64,000 bases of DNA, taken from contig JAFWNY010000018.1 of NCBI GenBank assembly GCA_017510075.1, positions 26,579 through 90,578 of the forward strand. Reading direction: 5' to 3'. Under the pieces are notes generated by a model. That model ran no database searches. It was not told the origin of the DNA and saw nothing but the letters and a program-made list of their open reading frames with translations. The position numbers were made by a program, and so were the translations under genes. This document shows, piece by piece, positions 51,664 through 59,970 of the stretch. This DNA comes from Candidatus Saccharimonadota bacterium (GTDB lineage Bacteria; Patescibacteriota; Saccharimonadia; Saccharimonadales; Saccharimonadaceae). Position 1 is the stretch's first letter. Each line of letters starts with the position of its first letter.

Positions 51664-52080
51664 ATGTTATTGGCCTACAATGAGTTCGTTGAGGAAGTAA
51701 AGAAAGCTGCCCCAGTAATCAACCGCGCAACTGAGGAAGACCCAAATCTTCTACAGTATGTGGCTGAGGAGGTAACAGACCGAATTTCCCTATACCTTAG
51801 ACTACAACCCACACCGGATAATGATTATTTGTTCGATGAGCGGATTGTTAAGGTAGCAGCGCGCATTGTAGGCCGCATCTTTACCCAGACCAAGGTCAAT
51901 GAAAACGGAGACAAGGACGACACCCAAATTGTTTCTATGACCGACAATGGTCAATCCATCACTTATGGAGACAAGGTAAAAAATTATCTTGCATCTTCAG
52001 AGGATGGCGAGGTGTTCGGTGGTTTCACCAAATTACTACAACCCTATAGGAAAGTCCATGCAATATCCAGATTCCGCTAG
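51664..52080 (+). CDS. Head-tail connector protein (gp15-like)
   Basis: 138 aa from 51664 (AAAGGATAAAG upstream). Helical, with EEVTDRISLYLRLQPT and VVKVAARIVGRIF-like segment. Position right after the capsid gene and length fit the head completion adaptor. Overlaps the next gene by 23 nt. Confidence 0.65.
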   Translation: MLLAYNEFVEEVKKAAPVINRATEEDPNLLQYVAEEVTDRISLYLRLQPTPDNDYLFDERIVKVAARIVGRIFTQTKVNENGDKDDTQIVSMTDNGQSITYGDKVKNYLASSEDGEVFGGFTKLLQPYRKVHAISRFR

Positions 52081-52402
52081 AGAAGCTTTTGATAAGGTCT
52101 TTCGGGACAAGGTTATTAGCGTCTTGAACAAAGTCGTGGAAACGGATGCTGAGGGCGGAGTAGTAAAAAAGGCCGGAACCGTCGCTAGCACATTCAAAGG
52201 TAATGTCCGCTTCACTTCACTTGGAGAATTACAAACCGAGCTGGGACTTACAGAATCTATCGACATCGCAATTACTTGCGACACGTCCGTAAGCGTGGCT
52301 GTAGATGACCTTTTAGAATACAAAGATGTCGTCTATGTCGCCGATAATGTTCTGCCTAGCGACTCACACCTTACGATTGTGGGGCACAAATGGCTCAAGT
52401 AA
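52058..52402 (+). CDS. Head closure protein
   Basis: 114 aa from 52058 (AGGAAAGTCC upstream). Beta-rich protein (STFKGNVRFTSLGELQTELG ... DVVYVADNVLPSDSHLTIVG) of the size and position of the stopper/head-closure protein of siphophages. Confidence 0.6.
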   Translation: MQYPDSAREAFDKVFRDKVISVLNKVVETDAEGGVVKKAGTVASTFKGNVRFTSLGELQTELGLTESIDIAITCDTSVSVAVDDLLEYKDVVYVADNVLPSDSHLTIVGHKWLK

Positions 52403-52869
52403 GTATCAGAGTGGAGGGTTTAGGTGAGGTATTAAAACACCTAAACCGTGTGGCTCATCTAAACGATGAGGTAAAGAGTGCGGTAACCCAAGCAACGGGC
52501 ATAACAGAGGCAACTGCAAAAGACCTCTGCCCAGTAGATACTGGCAATTTGCGCAGCACTATCCGTATGGATGTGCGAGCAGAACGCGAGGAAATCATTG
52601 GGCGAGTATTTACGGCTTGCGAGTATGCTATGTACGTTGAATTTGGTACTGGTATCATCGGCGAATTGTCGAATCACCCCAGAGCTAAAAAACTTGGCTT
52701 ATCGTATGCTAATTACCCATGGACTTATACCCCAGACGGTGGCAAAACTTTCTATCGTACAAGGGGTTATGTAGCTCAACCGTTTATGTATCGAGCATTG
52801 AAGTGGAACGAAGCCAACATCAAGCGAATTATTATTTCCGCCGTGGAAAGGAGCGTGAAGAATGTATAA
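52390..52869 (+). CDS. HK97 gp10-like tail-completion protein
   Basis: 159 aa. DLCPVDTGNLRSTI and YAMYVEFGTG are hallmark motifs of the HK97 gp10-like family. Overlaps the preceding gene by 13 nt and the next by eight. Confidence 0.85.
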   Translation: MAQVSIRVEGLGEVLKHLNRVAHLNDEVKSAVTQATGITEATAKDLCPVDTGNLRSTIRMDVRAEREEIIGRVFTACEYAMYVEFGTGIIGELSNHPRAKKLGLSYANYPWTYTPDGGKTFYRTRGYVAQPFMYRALKWNEANIKRIIISAVERSVKNV

Positions 52870-53224
52870 CCCAAAACCCGAAGTATATGAAACGCTAAAG
52901 GCTCTAGGTTATTCCTGCTCACAAGGCCGCCAGGCAGTGTTTGAGAAAGATAAACTTCCCGCAATTACCTTTACCCTCGGAAATAAAACTGGTCGTTATG
53001 AACTAGACAAAACTCCTAGTGTGTATGACGTAGAGATAGTCGTTGATGTTTGGGGTAATGAAAGTGCTGTTGTGAGTCGCGTTGCGGGCGAAGCAGAGGC
53101 CGCAATGCTAGGGATAGATTATCTGCTAACTTACTGCGCGGATATTCCACCAGATTTGGAAACCGAGGGCAGCTTATATCACATCCAAATGAGATTTGGA
53201 GCGATAAAAGAATCTAATTCATAG
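52862..53224 (+). CDS. Tail terminator protein
   Basis: 120 aa. Size, position before the tail tube gene and the strand pattern YDVEIVVDVWGNESAVV fit gp17-like tail terminators that cap the tube. Confidence 0.65.
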   Translation: MYNPKPEVYETLKALGYSCSQGRQAVFEKDKLPAITFTLGNKTGRYELDKTPSVYDVEIVVDVWGNESAVVSRVAGEAEAAMLGIDYLLTYCADIPPDLETEGSLYHIQMRFGAIKESNS

Positions 53225-53236
53225 AAAGGAATTAAC

Positions 53237-53668
53237 ATGGCTGGAAAGCTTACAATGGGGTCAACCCTAACAATGGTTAAGGCTAGTTCCGAACCTGCGG
53301 ATACAGTGATTAAGGCTCTTACCTCAATCGGTTCTGTATCTGGTGAGGGCGAAGAGATTGATGTTACTACTCTCGATTCTCCTAACGGAGCAAAAGAGTA
53401 CATCCAGGGCGCTGTAGACTGGGGCACAATTGACATCGCCGGTAACGTTGTTGATGGCGCTCAGATTGCTGCGCTACGCTCAATCTTTGACTCTAAAGAG
53501 ACTAGAAGCTGGATTATCACAACTCCTGCTGGCCACACAATCTCATTCAACGCGTTTATCCAAACCTTTGAATATGGAGAGAAGACTGTTGATGGTATCG
53601 ATACCTACAGCATGACTCTACGCGTCAGCGGTGATGTGACTTTCACTCCTGCTGGTAGCGAGAGCTAA
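53237..53668 (+). CDS. Major tail tube protein
   Basis: 143 aa. EEIDVTTLDSPNGAKEYIQG and the phi13/TP901-like strand pattern identify the tail tube subunit. Strong AGAAAGGAATTAAC upstream; followed by the tail assembly chaperone genes. Confidence 0.82.
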   Translation: MAGKLTMGSTLTMVKASSEPADTVIKALTSIGSVSGEGEEIDVTTLDSPNGAKEYIQGAVDWGTIDIAGNVVDGAQIAALRSIFDSKETRSWIITTPAGHTISFNAFIQTFEYGEKTVDGIDTYSMTLRVSGDVTFTPAGSES

Positions 53669-53725
53669 ACCCTTGGGGAGAGGGTATCTCCCCACACCTT
53701 ATCAATTTAAGCGAGGAAAAATCCA

Positions 53726-54082
53726 ATGGAAGACAAGAAAATCACCCTAAATTACAAAGCTAGCAACATCGCCAAGGCGGAAGAAGTTACTGGCAAAAGT
53801 TTTATTGACAGTTTTGCCGGCTTGAGCAAGCGTGTCAGTTTTGCTGATTTACGTTTTCTTGTATTAGCTGGCGGAGGCACCGATGACGATTTTGACGCCT
53901 TATTTGCATCTGGTACAGAGAATATGATGGTAGCAATTTTGGAGGGCATCAACGCTGCCGGTTTTTTAGGGAGCGAGAAAATGGACATAGAAGCTTTGAA
54001 AACTCAAATGCACGAGACGATGGGCAAAGCAGTGTCCAATACAAAAACTTCACTGAACTCTGGCGAAGCAACCAAAAAGTAG
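53726..54082 (+). CDS. Tail assembly chaperone (gpG-like)
   Basis: 118 aa, between tail tube and tape measure genes, the usual place of gpG. ITLNYKASNIAKAEEVTGKS and a helical acidic body. The end of the frame overlaps a second open frame (-1) that leads into the gpT-like part. Confidence 0.75.
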   Translation: MEDKKITLNYKASNIAKAEEVTGKSFIDSFAGLSKRVSFADLRFLVLAGGGTDDDFDALFASGTENMMVAILEGINAAGFLGSEKMDIEALKTQMHETMGKAVSNTKTSLNSGEATKK

Positions 54083-54369
54083 CCTTCCGAATAGGAATCC
54101 AGCTTAAAGATTTTTGGGAATTGACGCTTGGTGATTTCTACGACTGCTTAGACGGCTATAAAGAGCGTATTGATACGGAGATACGAATTCGTGATAGCTT
54201 AAACCATATCTTGGGGCAATATGTGGCAATGGGCGTGAACGCAAGTAAGAAAAACCCATATCCTAAAAAACCTCTTCTCGCGAAAGACGAAGAAAAGAAC
54301 AAAGGTTTTACGACTGATAGCGCACTCGATGCGTATATCATGGCGATGGCGAAAAAAGGAGCAAAATAA
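54043..54369 (+). CDS. gpT-like tail chaperone extension, -1 frameshift
   Basis: The -1 frame is open from before the gpG stop and reads NFTELWRSNQKVAFRIGIQL then KDFWELTLGDFYDCLDGYKE, the typical gpT pattern. No good start exists; only a TTG at 54121. A slip on the A5 run at 54043-54047 (P-site AAA) or on the AAAAAG at 54074-54079 just before the gpG stop would give a gpGT fusion. The 3' end overlaps the tape measure ATG. Confidence 0.65.
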   Translation, partial: KNFTELWRSNQKVAFRIGIQLKDFWELTLGDFYDCLDGYKERIDTEIRIRDSLNHILGQYVAMGVNASKKNPYPKKPLLAKDEEKNKGFTTDSALDAYIMAMAKKGAK

Positions 54370-57300
54370 TGGCAGTTACCGTTGATGAGCTACAGGTATT
54401 GATTAGCGCAAAAACTGATGAATTTCAGAAGGAGCTAAACAAGACCCAAAAACAGCTTACTAACTTTTCAAATAGTTTTAAGAGTATTAGTGGTGGCGTA
54501 GCTACGATGGCTGTTACTGCTGGCAATCTAATCTCTAAGGCCATCGAAAAAACAGTGTCGGTTGTTACCCAAAACATTGATTATGCAGTAAAACGTCTTG
54601 ATTCTCTAAATCGTTTCCCCATCGTCATGGAGAACCTTGGTATTAGTGCTACCGAGGCCACAAACGCCATCAATAGTTTGGCTGAATATACTTTAGGATT
54701 GCCAACAACCCTAAATGACGCCGCAGAAAAGGTACAATACTTTACTTCTGCGACGGGTAATGTGTGGCAATCAATTAAGATTTTTGAAGCCCTAAACGAT
54801 GCTATCGTTTCTGGTGCTCAGACGGCAGATGTGCAAAGCACAGCCCTCTATCAGTGGTCTCAAGCTATCGTCCGTGGCTCATTTGATATTGAACGTGAAT
54901 TCAATGCTATGGTAGTAGCAAATGCCAAAGCAGTCAATGAAATCTCCGAAAAATTGCTTGGTACCGGCAAAAACTTTAACGATTTATGGTCAGCACTCAA
55001 AAATGGCACTGTAACAGTCTACGATATGGTAGATGCCATGGTGTACTTGGATGAGAATGGCGTTGGTGGACTTGAAAGCTGGGCTACACGGGCTCGAAAC
55101 TCGGTAGCTGGTATTGATACCGCTCTCATCCGTCTAAAAACCAACATCGGTAAAGCTGTGGCTGTTGTTGCTAGCGAGATTGGCTGGAAAAATATCTATA
55201 CCTTTGTTAATAACGTTGGTGACGCCATATACAAGGCTGGTACTTACGTAGCGGCGTTTGTGCGTGTCTTAAAGGAGGCTTTTGCGTGGGTGCATGCTTT
55301 GTTTGGTGGCTCTGGCTCAACCGCCGATATAGTGACAGAAACTGGAGAAGCGGCCTCGAACGCTGCATCAATGGCATCTGGTGCTTCCGATACAGCTGAT
55401 GGTTTTGATGATGCTGCTAAATCCGCCAAGAAGCTAAATAAACAGCTCGCCGCATTTGACGAGATGAACACGCTGCAAGAGCAAACCTCTAGTGGTAGTG
55501 GGTCTAGCGGTTCGGGCGGTGGCGGTGGTTCATATAATTTCGATTGGGATTCGGGAGTATTTGAATCGGCAGCAGATAAGATTGCAGCGCTTGCAGAAAA
55601 AATTAAAGCGGCGCTTGCCGGCATTTTTGATATAGATGCACTTAAAGACGCATTCGCTCAATTCGTTGCAGATGCGCAAGTATTCCTAGACCCAGTAATA
55701 CAGATTATTAGAGATGTCTGGAATGACTATATCAAACCAATGCTAACGTGGGCCGGAAATTCATTATTGCCTGCTGCACTAAATGCAATAGGTGGGGCTT
55801 TGGCGCTAGTCGGTAAAACCTTGAAAAAGTATTGGAATAAATATTTAAAGCCATTTATAGATGATTTTCTTGTGCCTATTGCGAAATGGACTGGCGGCAA
55901 GATTGTTAAAATACTAAATGAAATTGGTGATGGTTTGCGATATCTTTCTCAGAGAGAAGATGTGGTCAATATCATTGCAGCAGGCATTCACTCTCTCGGT
56001 TTAGCGATGGCTGGCATTAAAGTTGCAGAATTCTTTACTGAATTTGGCAAGGGTGTCGCTATATTTACGAAAGTTTGGGATGCTGGGCTTGGCGTGGGTA
56101 CAGCTATGGGCGCTGTAGCAAGCCAGACGACTGGTTTGACGAGCATAATGGCATCACTGGCTCAAGGGCCACTAACATTCCTCCAAAACGGCTTTAGCAA
56201 GCTATGGAGCATAATAACGAATCACCCTATTATTACGATTATCGCAGTCATTGGTGCATTGATGCTTACCAACGAAGATTTGCGAAATGCCCTAAAAAAT
56301 CTTCTAGATTCCGTATTGACTCCTATTATGAACCTACTCAGCTCTATAATGAGCGTGTTGCAACCAATTTTCGATGTACTCGTAAATCTACTCTCAGCCG
56401 TATTAACTCCTGTTATCGGCACTATAAACATACTAGCAGAGTTATTATCTGTCGTGCTGAATGCTCTGTCGCCAATTCTTGAATTTATTATGAACATTGT
56501 TGTAGCACTACTAGAATTACCTCTTGAGCTAATAAAAGAGGGTGTTGCAGCTATTAACTTTGTGCTCGGCATTATTACTGGGCTTCTTGAGGGGGTATTT
56601 GGTTGGCTGTTTGATTTGCTCGGAATTACCAACGATAACACTGATGCTAACAAGGAGTATAAAAAGTCACTATCTGAGGTGGAGCAACAATATGATAAAA
56701 ATGGAGACGGTGCGCTTGATTATGCTGAGCGTGTGGTCTATTTGAATAAGTGTATCAATGAAGAAAACTCGGCAGAGGAAGATTTAATCCAAGCCGAACG
56801 CAGCCAAATTGAAACGATGAAGAAGCTCCAAGAGTATGTCACAAAATATAATGTGACTGCTGATGAGTTAATCAGAATGCATCGCGAGGGACGTTTGTCC
56901 GAGCTTGCACAAGGTGAAGCACTTGATGATTTGAAATTGGCGGTTATTGACGTGGAGCAGGCGAATTACAAGGTTAATGAAGCTCAGGAAAAATATACAA
57001 CCGCACAGGGCGAAGCGCAGTCACAGGCAAACCAATTAAAGGAAGAGTATGACCGTCTTGGCCAAGAATTATTAGATTTGGTATCAGAACAAGGGTTTGT
57101 TAATGATGAATTTGATACCCAATCTGAAAAATTAAAAAACATCCAAGAAGAAATAAAGAAAACTGGTAAGAACGTTGGCGAGATGCGGAATTGGTCTGAA
57201 GAAGCGCGTCAGGCCGGTATGAAAATTGGTGATGGGCTCAGCGATGGGCTAACCTGCAAAGTTCCAGATGCGCAGCGTGCTGGTAGGGATACTGGGCAAG

Positions 57301-57734
57301 GTTACATAAATGGATTAAATAGCCAAAACCAAGCCGCATGGAACGCCGGATATGGCATTGGCTCAAGTGGTATTAGCGGTATCCGTGCCGGTGCTGTAGT
57401 AAAATCACCATCAAAGGCTGCTAGAGAGATTGGTGGTTATGTCGGTGAGGGTCTTGTGCTCGGCTTGGAAGACGAAATGACACCGGTAGAGAGAGCTGCG
57501 GAGCTGTTAGCGGAAACAGCAATAGACGCACTTACCCCGCTAACAGACCTATCGGTAGATTTCCCAATCGCAAACGGAAAAACAGACGCTATGGACATGT
57601 TAGAAAACTCTAACAACGACAACGACCCAGTCCATGTAACGGTCAATGTCGGTGAGGATACGCTCATCGATAAAGTCGTAACTGGCATCAACGATTTAAG
57701 CTACATAAGTAATCGGGCAGTAGTAAATGTTTAA
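54369..57734 (+). CDS. Tail tape measure protein
   Basis: 1121 aa. The N-terminal tape-measure domain (ISAKTDEFQKELNKTQKQL, then FPIVMENLGISATEATNAIN and QWSQAIVRGSFDIEREFNAM) is clear, a Gly/Ser linker lies near residue 380, and several hydrophobic helices near 600-760 could insert in the host membrane. An EF-hand-like loop, DKNGDGALDYAE, lies near residue 780. Its length predicts a tail of roughly 160-170 nm by the usual ~1.5 A per residue rule. The most C-terminal part has a GIRAGAVVKSPSK segment common in Gram-positive phages. Confidence 0.9.
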   Translation: MAVTVDELQVLISAKTDEFQKELNKTQKQLTNFSNSFKSISGGVATMAVTAGNLISKAIEKTVSVVTQNIDYAVKRLDSLNRFPIVMENLGISATEATNAINSLAEYTLGLPTTLNDAAEKVQYFTSATGNVWQSIKIFEALNDAIVSGAQTADVQSTALYQWSQAIVRGSFDIEREFNAMVVANAKAVNEISEKLLGTGKNFNDLWSALKNGTVTVYDMVDAMVYLDENGVGGLESWATRARNSVAGIDTALIRLKTNIGKAVAVVASEIGWKNIYTFVNNVGDAIYKAGTYVAAFVRVLKEAFAWVHALFGGSGSTADIVTETGEAASNAASMASGASDTADGFDDAAKSAKKLNKQLAAFDEMNTLQEQTSSGSGSSGSGGGGGSYNFDWDSGVFESAADKIAALAEKIKAALAGIFDIDALKDAFAQFVADAQVFLDPVIQIIRDVWNDYIKPMLTWAGNSLLPAALNAIGGALALVGKTLKKYWNKYLKPFIDDFLVPIAKWTGGKIVKILNEIGDGLRYLSQREDVVNIIAAGIHSLGLAMAGIKVAEFFTEFGKGVAIFTKVWDAGLGVGTAMGAVASQTTGLTSIMASLAQGPLTFLQNGFSKLWSIITNHPIITIIAVIGALMLTNEDLRNALKNLLDSVLTPIMNLLSSIMSVLQPIFDVLVNLLSAVLTPVIGTINILAELLSVVLNALSPILEFIMNIVVALLELPLELIKEGVAAINFVLGIITGLLEGVFGWLFDLLGITNDNTDANKEYKKSLSEVEQQYDKNGDGALDYAERVVYLNKCINEENSAEEDLIQAERSQIETMKKLQEYVTKYNVTADELIRMHREGRLSELAQGEALDDLKLAVIDVEQANYKVNEAQEKYTTAQGEAQSQANQLKEEYDRLGQELLDLVSEQGFVNDEFDTQSEKLKNIQEEIKKTGKNVGEMRNWSEEARQAGMKIGDGLSDGLTCKVPDAQRAGRDTGQGYINGLNSQNQAAWNAGYGIGSSGISGIRAGAVVKSPSKAAREIGGYVGEGLVLGLEDEMTPVERAAELLAETAIDALTPLTDLSVDFPIANGKTDAMDMLENSNNDNDPVHVTVNVGEDTLIDKVVTGINDLSYISNRAVVNV

Positions 57735-58192
57735 TCTTTGATTATTATACTTCTACCTTTCTCGGTGCTTTCTATGAACTTATAATCTGTTAAGTAGTCA
57801 ATGTTTTTATCAAAGGTATAAATGGCCGCATGGCTATCATCGTATAAATAAACGGTAGAAGTTTTTTCTGTGTCTGTATAGTCTGCATAAATAATGCTCC
57901 GGCAATAGCTAGTCGAAAACCAGTCGGTGTTTTCAATATAAGCTTTTGCCAAATCCTTGAATACTCTACATGTTTTGGTATCAATTTCGCCACTGCCATT
58001 AACTTTATCCATTGCAACAGCGGTTTTCATCAATTTGACATAAAGACTTTGTGACGAATCAAGCTTGTATTTTTTATCAGATGACAAACCACACACTATG
58101 GCTATTACGAGTACAATCGCTACGATGCCGGCAATAATACCGACTATAGTATAAACCTTTTTCTTTGATTGTTTTGTTTTTTTCTTTGCCAT
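57731..58192 (-). CDS. Phage membrane-anchored moron-like protein
   Basis: 153 aa, opposite strand to the structural genes, overlapping the tape measure stop by four bases. One N-terminal membrane helix (about 13-35) after a very basic start; the outer ~115 residues are small alpha/beta. Single genes on the opposite strand in late operons are often expressed from the prophage. It might affect superinfection or toxin immunity, but nothing in the sequence proves this. TATAAT-like DNA and AAGGAAAAT lie upstream. Confidence 0.6.
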   Translation of the reverse strand: MAKKKTKQSKKKVYTIVGIIAGIVAIVLVIAIVCGLSSDKKYKLDSSQSLYVKLMKTAVAMDKVNGSGEIDTKTCRVFKDLAKAYIENTDWFSTSYCRSIIYADYTDTEKTSTVYLYDDSHAAIYTFDKNIDYLTDYKFIESTEKGRSIIIKD

Positions 58193-58260
58193 GTTTATTT
58201 TCCTTTTAGCTTAAACCTATTATAACATATTCAGCACAAAAATATACCCTTTCTCACTAT

Positions 58261-58286
58261 CCAAATAAGCGTAATCATGTTATAAT
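58261..58286 (+). promoter_or_regulatory. Phage module promoter 3 (tRNA array)
   Basis: CCAAATAA, 12 bp ending ATCATGT, TATAAT (58281-58286); clearly related to module promoter 1. About 135 nt of leader precede the terminator. Confidence 0.6.
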
Positions 58287-58421
58287 ATCCCTAAGGACTT
58301 GAACACGTACGGTAGAGTCCGCCGCTATTAAAATACGAAGCTCCGAATGTCCGAGCTACTAGGAGTTAGTTCGCGGTAAAACCTCTTTAGTTAGTGTAGC
58401 GACGCTATTAGGTGAGAGTTT

Positions 58422-58454
58422 GAGCCTGCTCTCTACAAGGAAAGGCTCTTTTTT
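58422..58454 (+). terminator. Leader terminator before the tRNA array
   Basis: GAGCC (58422-58426) pairs with GGCTC (58444-58448), followed by T6. A competing hairpin GAGAG/CTCTC overlaps it. Confidence 0.7.
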
Positions 58455-58458
58455 GTGG

Positions 58459-58464
58459 TATAAT
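58459..58464 (+). promoter_or_regulatory. Proximal -10 box of the tRNA array
   Basis: TGTGGTATAAT right after the leader terminator, 30 nt before the first tRNA. Confidence 0.6.
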
Positions 58465-58494
58465 TAAGGTATTGACTCATTACTTACAATCTGT

Positions 58495-58569
58495 TGCTGG
58501 GAAAGTCCCAGTGGACTGAGACGTCTCATAAGCGCCTTATGTCGGGTGCAACTCCCGACCCAGCAACCA
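58495..58569 (+). tRNA. tRNA-Met(CAT) or tRNA-Ile(CAT)
   Basis: Acceptor TGCTGGG/CCCAGCA, D-stem AGTC/GACT, anticodon loop CTCATAA, T-stem TCGGG/CCCGA, encoded CCA. The anticodon stem has one A-C mismatch. Lysidine-modified Ile cannot be excluded. Confidence 0.75.
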
Positions 58570-58572
58570 TAT

Positions 58573-58646
58573 TGGGGCTTAGCTCAAAAGTAGAGCATCC
58601 GTCCGATACGCGGAGGACATTGGAGCGTTACCAGTAGCCCCAACCA
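58573..58646 (+). tRNA. tRNA-Ile(GAT)
   Basis: Acceptor TGGGGCT/AGCCCCA, loop CCGATAC with C at position 33, encoded CCA. The T-arm is slightly irregular (ATTGG/CCAGT). Confidence 0.75.
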
Positions 58647-58723
58647 GGGAGCGTATCCCAACCGGTAGAGGAACGCGACTTAAAATCGCCTCAGTGTGAG
58701 TTCGAATCTCACCGCTCTCACCA
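58647..58723 (+). tRNA. tRNA-Leu(TAA), class I shape
   Basis: Loop CTTAAAA, T-arm GTGAG/CTCAC, encoded CCA. Abuts the previous tRNA with no spacer. Only 77 nt: the long variable arm expected of bacterial tRNA-Leu is missing. Confidence 0.75.
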
Positions 58724-58724
58724 T

Positions 58725-58801
58725 GGGTGCATACTCCAACTGGTAGAGAGGACGAGCTCAAACCTCGTAAAGTGGCAGTTCGAATCTGCCTGCACCTACC
58801 A
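58725..58801 (+). tRNA. tRNA-Leu(CAA), class I shape
   Basis: Acceptor GGGTGCA/TGCACCT, loop CTCAAAC, stem ACGAG/CTCGT, encoded CCA; 77 nt, no long variable arm. Confidence 0.78.
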
Positions 58802-58804
58802 TAA

Positions 58805-58880
58805 GCAAGTTTCGTATAATGGATTATTATGTCTGCCTTCCAAGCAGAGGATGAGAGTTCGATTCTCTCAACTTGCACCA
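58805..58880 (+). tRNA. tRNA-Gly(TCC)
   Basis: Acceptor GCAAGTT/AACTTGC, loop CTTCCAA, stem TCTGC/GCAGA, encoded CCA. Confidence 0.88.
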
Positions 58881-58957
58881 GCCCCGTTAGCCCAATTGGT
58901 AGAGGCGTTTGCCTTAGGAGCAAAATGTTCTCAGTTCGAATCTGAGGCGGGGTACCA
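58881..58957 (+). tRNA. tRNA-Leu(TAG), class I shape
   Basis: Loop CTTAGGA, stem TTTGC/GCAAA, T-arm CTCAG/CTGAG, encoded CCA; 77 nt, no long variable arm. No spacer to its neighbours. Confidence 0.8.
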
Positions 58958-59033
58958 GTCCGTATCTTCTAACTGGCTAGGAAACTGCCCTCTCACGGCA
59001 ATAATCCCAGTTCGAGTCTGGGTGCGGATACCA
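58958..59033 (+). tRNA. tRNA-Glu(CTC)
   Basis: Acceptor GTCCGTA/TGCGGAT, loop CTCTCAC, stem TGCC/GGCA, encoded CCA. Confidence 0.82.
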
Positions 59034-59109
59034 CTCTCCTTAGCTCAGTGGCTAGAGCGCCCTCCTTACAAGTGGGAAGTCCTCTGTTCGAATCAGAGAG
59101 GAGAGACCA
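59034..59109 (+). tRNA. tRNA-Val(TAC)
   Basis: Acceptor CTCTCCT/AGGAGAG, D-arm GCTC/GAGC, loop CTTACAA, T-arm CTCTG/CAGAG, encoded CCA. Confidence 0.86.
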
Positions 59110-59112
59110 AAC

Positions 59113-59188
59113 GGGGACACATGTTCCAAGGTGGCGAGAATCCTTTGCAAGGATACTGCGTAGAGTTCGATTCTCTATGTCTCCACCA
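59113..59188 (+). tRNA. tRNA-Ala(TGC)
   Basis: Acceptor GGGGACA/TGTCTCC gives a G3-U70 pair, the alanine identity element. Loop TTTGCAA, encoded CCA. Confidence 0.8.
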
Positions 59189-59192
59189 ATAC

Positions 59193-59267
59193 GTTGCCCT
59201 AGCTCAACGGTAGAGCGCCGCTCCGAAGAAGCGGGCGTACCTGGTCCGACTCCAGGGGGCGACACCA
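59193..59267 (+). tRNA. tRNA-Phe(GAA)
   Basis: Acceptor GTTGCCC/GGGCGAC, loop CCGAAGA (C33), stem CCGCT/AGCGG, encoded CCA. Confidence 0.82.
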
Positions 59268-59346
59268 CAGGGTGTAGCTCAGCCTGGATTAGAGCGCTTC
59301 GCCTGGGACGAAGAGGTCATAGGTTCAAATCCTATTACCCTGACCA
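59268..59346 (+). tRNA. tRNA-Pro(TGG)
   Basis: Acceptor CAGGGTG/TACCCTG, loop CCTGGGA (C33), stem CTTCG/CGAAG, encoded CCA. Confidence 0.82.
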
Positions 59347-59358
59347 TTAACAATCTGT

Positions 59359-59432
59359 GCCTGCTAAGCATTGTGGCGATGCACTCTCCTTGTAAGTGAG
59401 TGAGGTCAGTTCAATTCTGACAGCGGGCTCCA
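59359..59432 (+). tRNA. tRNA-Thr(TGT)
   Basis: Acceptor GCCTGCT/AGCGGGC, loop CTTGTAA, discriminator T, encoded CCA. One T-T mismatch in the anticodon stem. Confidence 0.78.
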
Positions 59433-59442
59433 AGCTCTGTAC

Positions 59443-59519
59443 GCTCGTATAGCCTAGGGGTCTAAGGCACCACCTTGTCACGGTGGAGACCACGGGTTCA
59501 AATCCCGTTGCGAGCGCCA
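59443..59519 (+). tRNA. tRNA-Asp(GTC)
   Basis: Acceptor GCTCGTA/TGCGAGC, loop TTGTCAC, stem CCACC/GGTGG, discriminator G as expected for Asp, encoded CCA. Confidence 0.9.
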
Positions 59520-59523
59520 ATAT

Positions 59524-59597
59524 CGGGACGTCCAATGTTGTGTTAGTGTATGACCTTTCTGCAACCAGCTGGGGTGCACTCCAGCCGTCCCGTTCTC
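59524..59597 (+). ncRNA. tRNA-like unit, anticodon unresolved
   Basis: Perfect acceptor CGGGACG/CGTCCCG and a T-arm (GCTGG/CCAGC with loop around GTGCACT), but the middle folds no normal D or anticodon arm and no CCA is encoded. GTTG...CAAC may pair instead. Confidence 0.5.
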
Positions 59598-59601
59598 CTG
59601 G

Positions 59602-59677
59602 TGGCATGTAACTCAGCTGGTAGAGTGCCGCTCTGTTAAAGCGAGAGTCGTGGGTTCGAGCCCCACCGTGCCAGCCA
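59602..59677 (+). tRNA. tRNA-Asn(GTT)
   Basis: Acceptor TGGCATG/CGTGCCA, loop CTGTTAA, discriminator G, encoded CCA. Confidence 0.86.
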
Positions 59678-59680
59678 TAA

Positions 59681-59766
59681 GGAAGATGAACTGAATGGGA
59701 TTCAGCACCGCTTGCTAAGCGGATGGTAGTGAAAGCTATGAGTGTCGGGAACTCCGTCTTCCGCCA
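59681..59766 (+). tRNA. tRNA-Ser(GCT)
   Basis: Class II with a long variable arm. Acceptor GGAAGAT/GTCTTCC, loop TTGCTAA, discriminator G, encoded CCA. Confidence 0.85.
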
Positions 59767-59771
59767 AATAT

Positions 59772-59858
59772 GGAGGGAATCCGGCTGGATGAGGAACTTG
59801 TCTTGAAAACAAGCGGGTGTAAAAGCCTTTACGGGTTCGAGTCCCTATCCCTCCGCCA
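59772..59858 (+). tRNA. tRNA-Ser(TGA)
   Basis: Class II. Acceptor GGAGGGA/TCCCTCC, loop CTTGAAA, stem CTTGT/ACAAG, discriminator G, encoded CCA. Confidence 0.9.
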
Positions 59859-59863
59859 AACAT

Positions 59864-59961
59864 GCGAGGGCGCCATTCAGAGGCGCGGTTGACCCTGCCA
59901 AGTTATCCCACCCTAACTTGTGCCCATTTGGGCTAGAACGGTGCAACTCCGTCCCCTCGCT
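59864..59961 (+). ncRNA. Long tRNA-like unit with extra stems
   Basis: Acceptor GCGAGGG/CCCTCGC and T-arm ACGG/CCGT are clear, but the ~98-nt body has three further hairpins: GCGCC/GGCGC, CAAGTTA/TAACTTG and GCCCA/TGGGC. No CCA is encoded. Anticodon unresolved. Confidence 0.5.
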
Positions 59962-59970
59962 CCTTAAAAA

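Noticed and set aside
57731..58192. Immunity protein for the MuF toxin
   Set aside because: Attractive because it is an opposite-strand single gene, but it is 8 kb away, membrane-anchored and shows no immunity-family motif; kept only as a possibility.
58273..58421. Extra tRNA in the leader before the array
   Set aside because: Some GGTAGAG-like and hairpin motifs occur but no complete acceptor plus T-arm could be paired.
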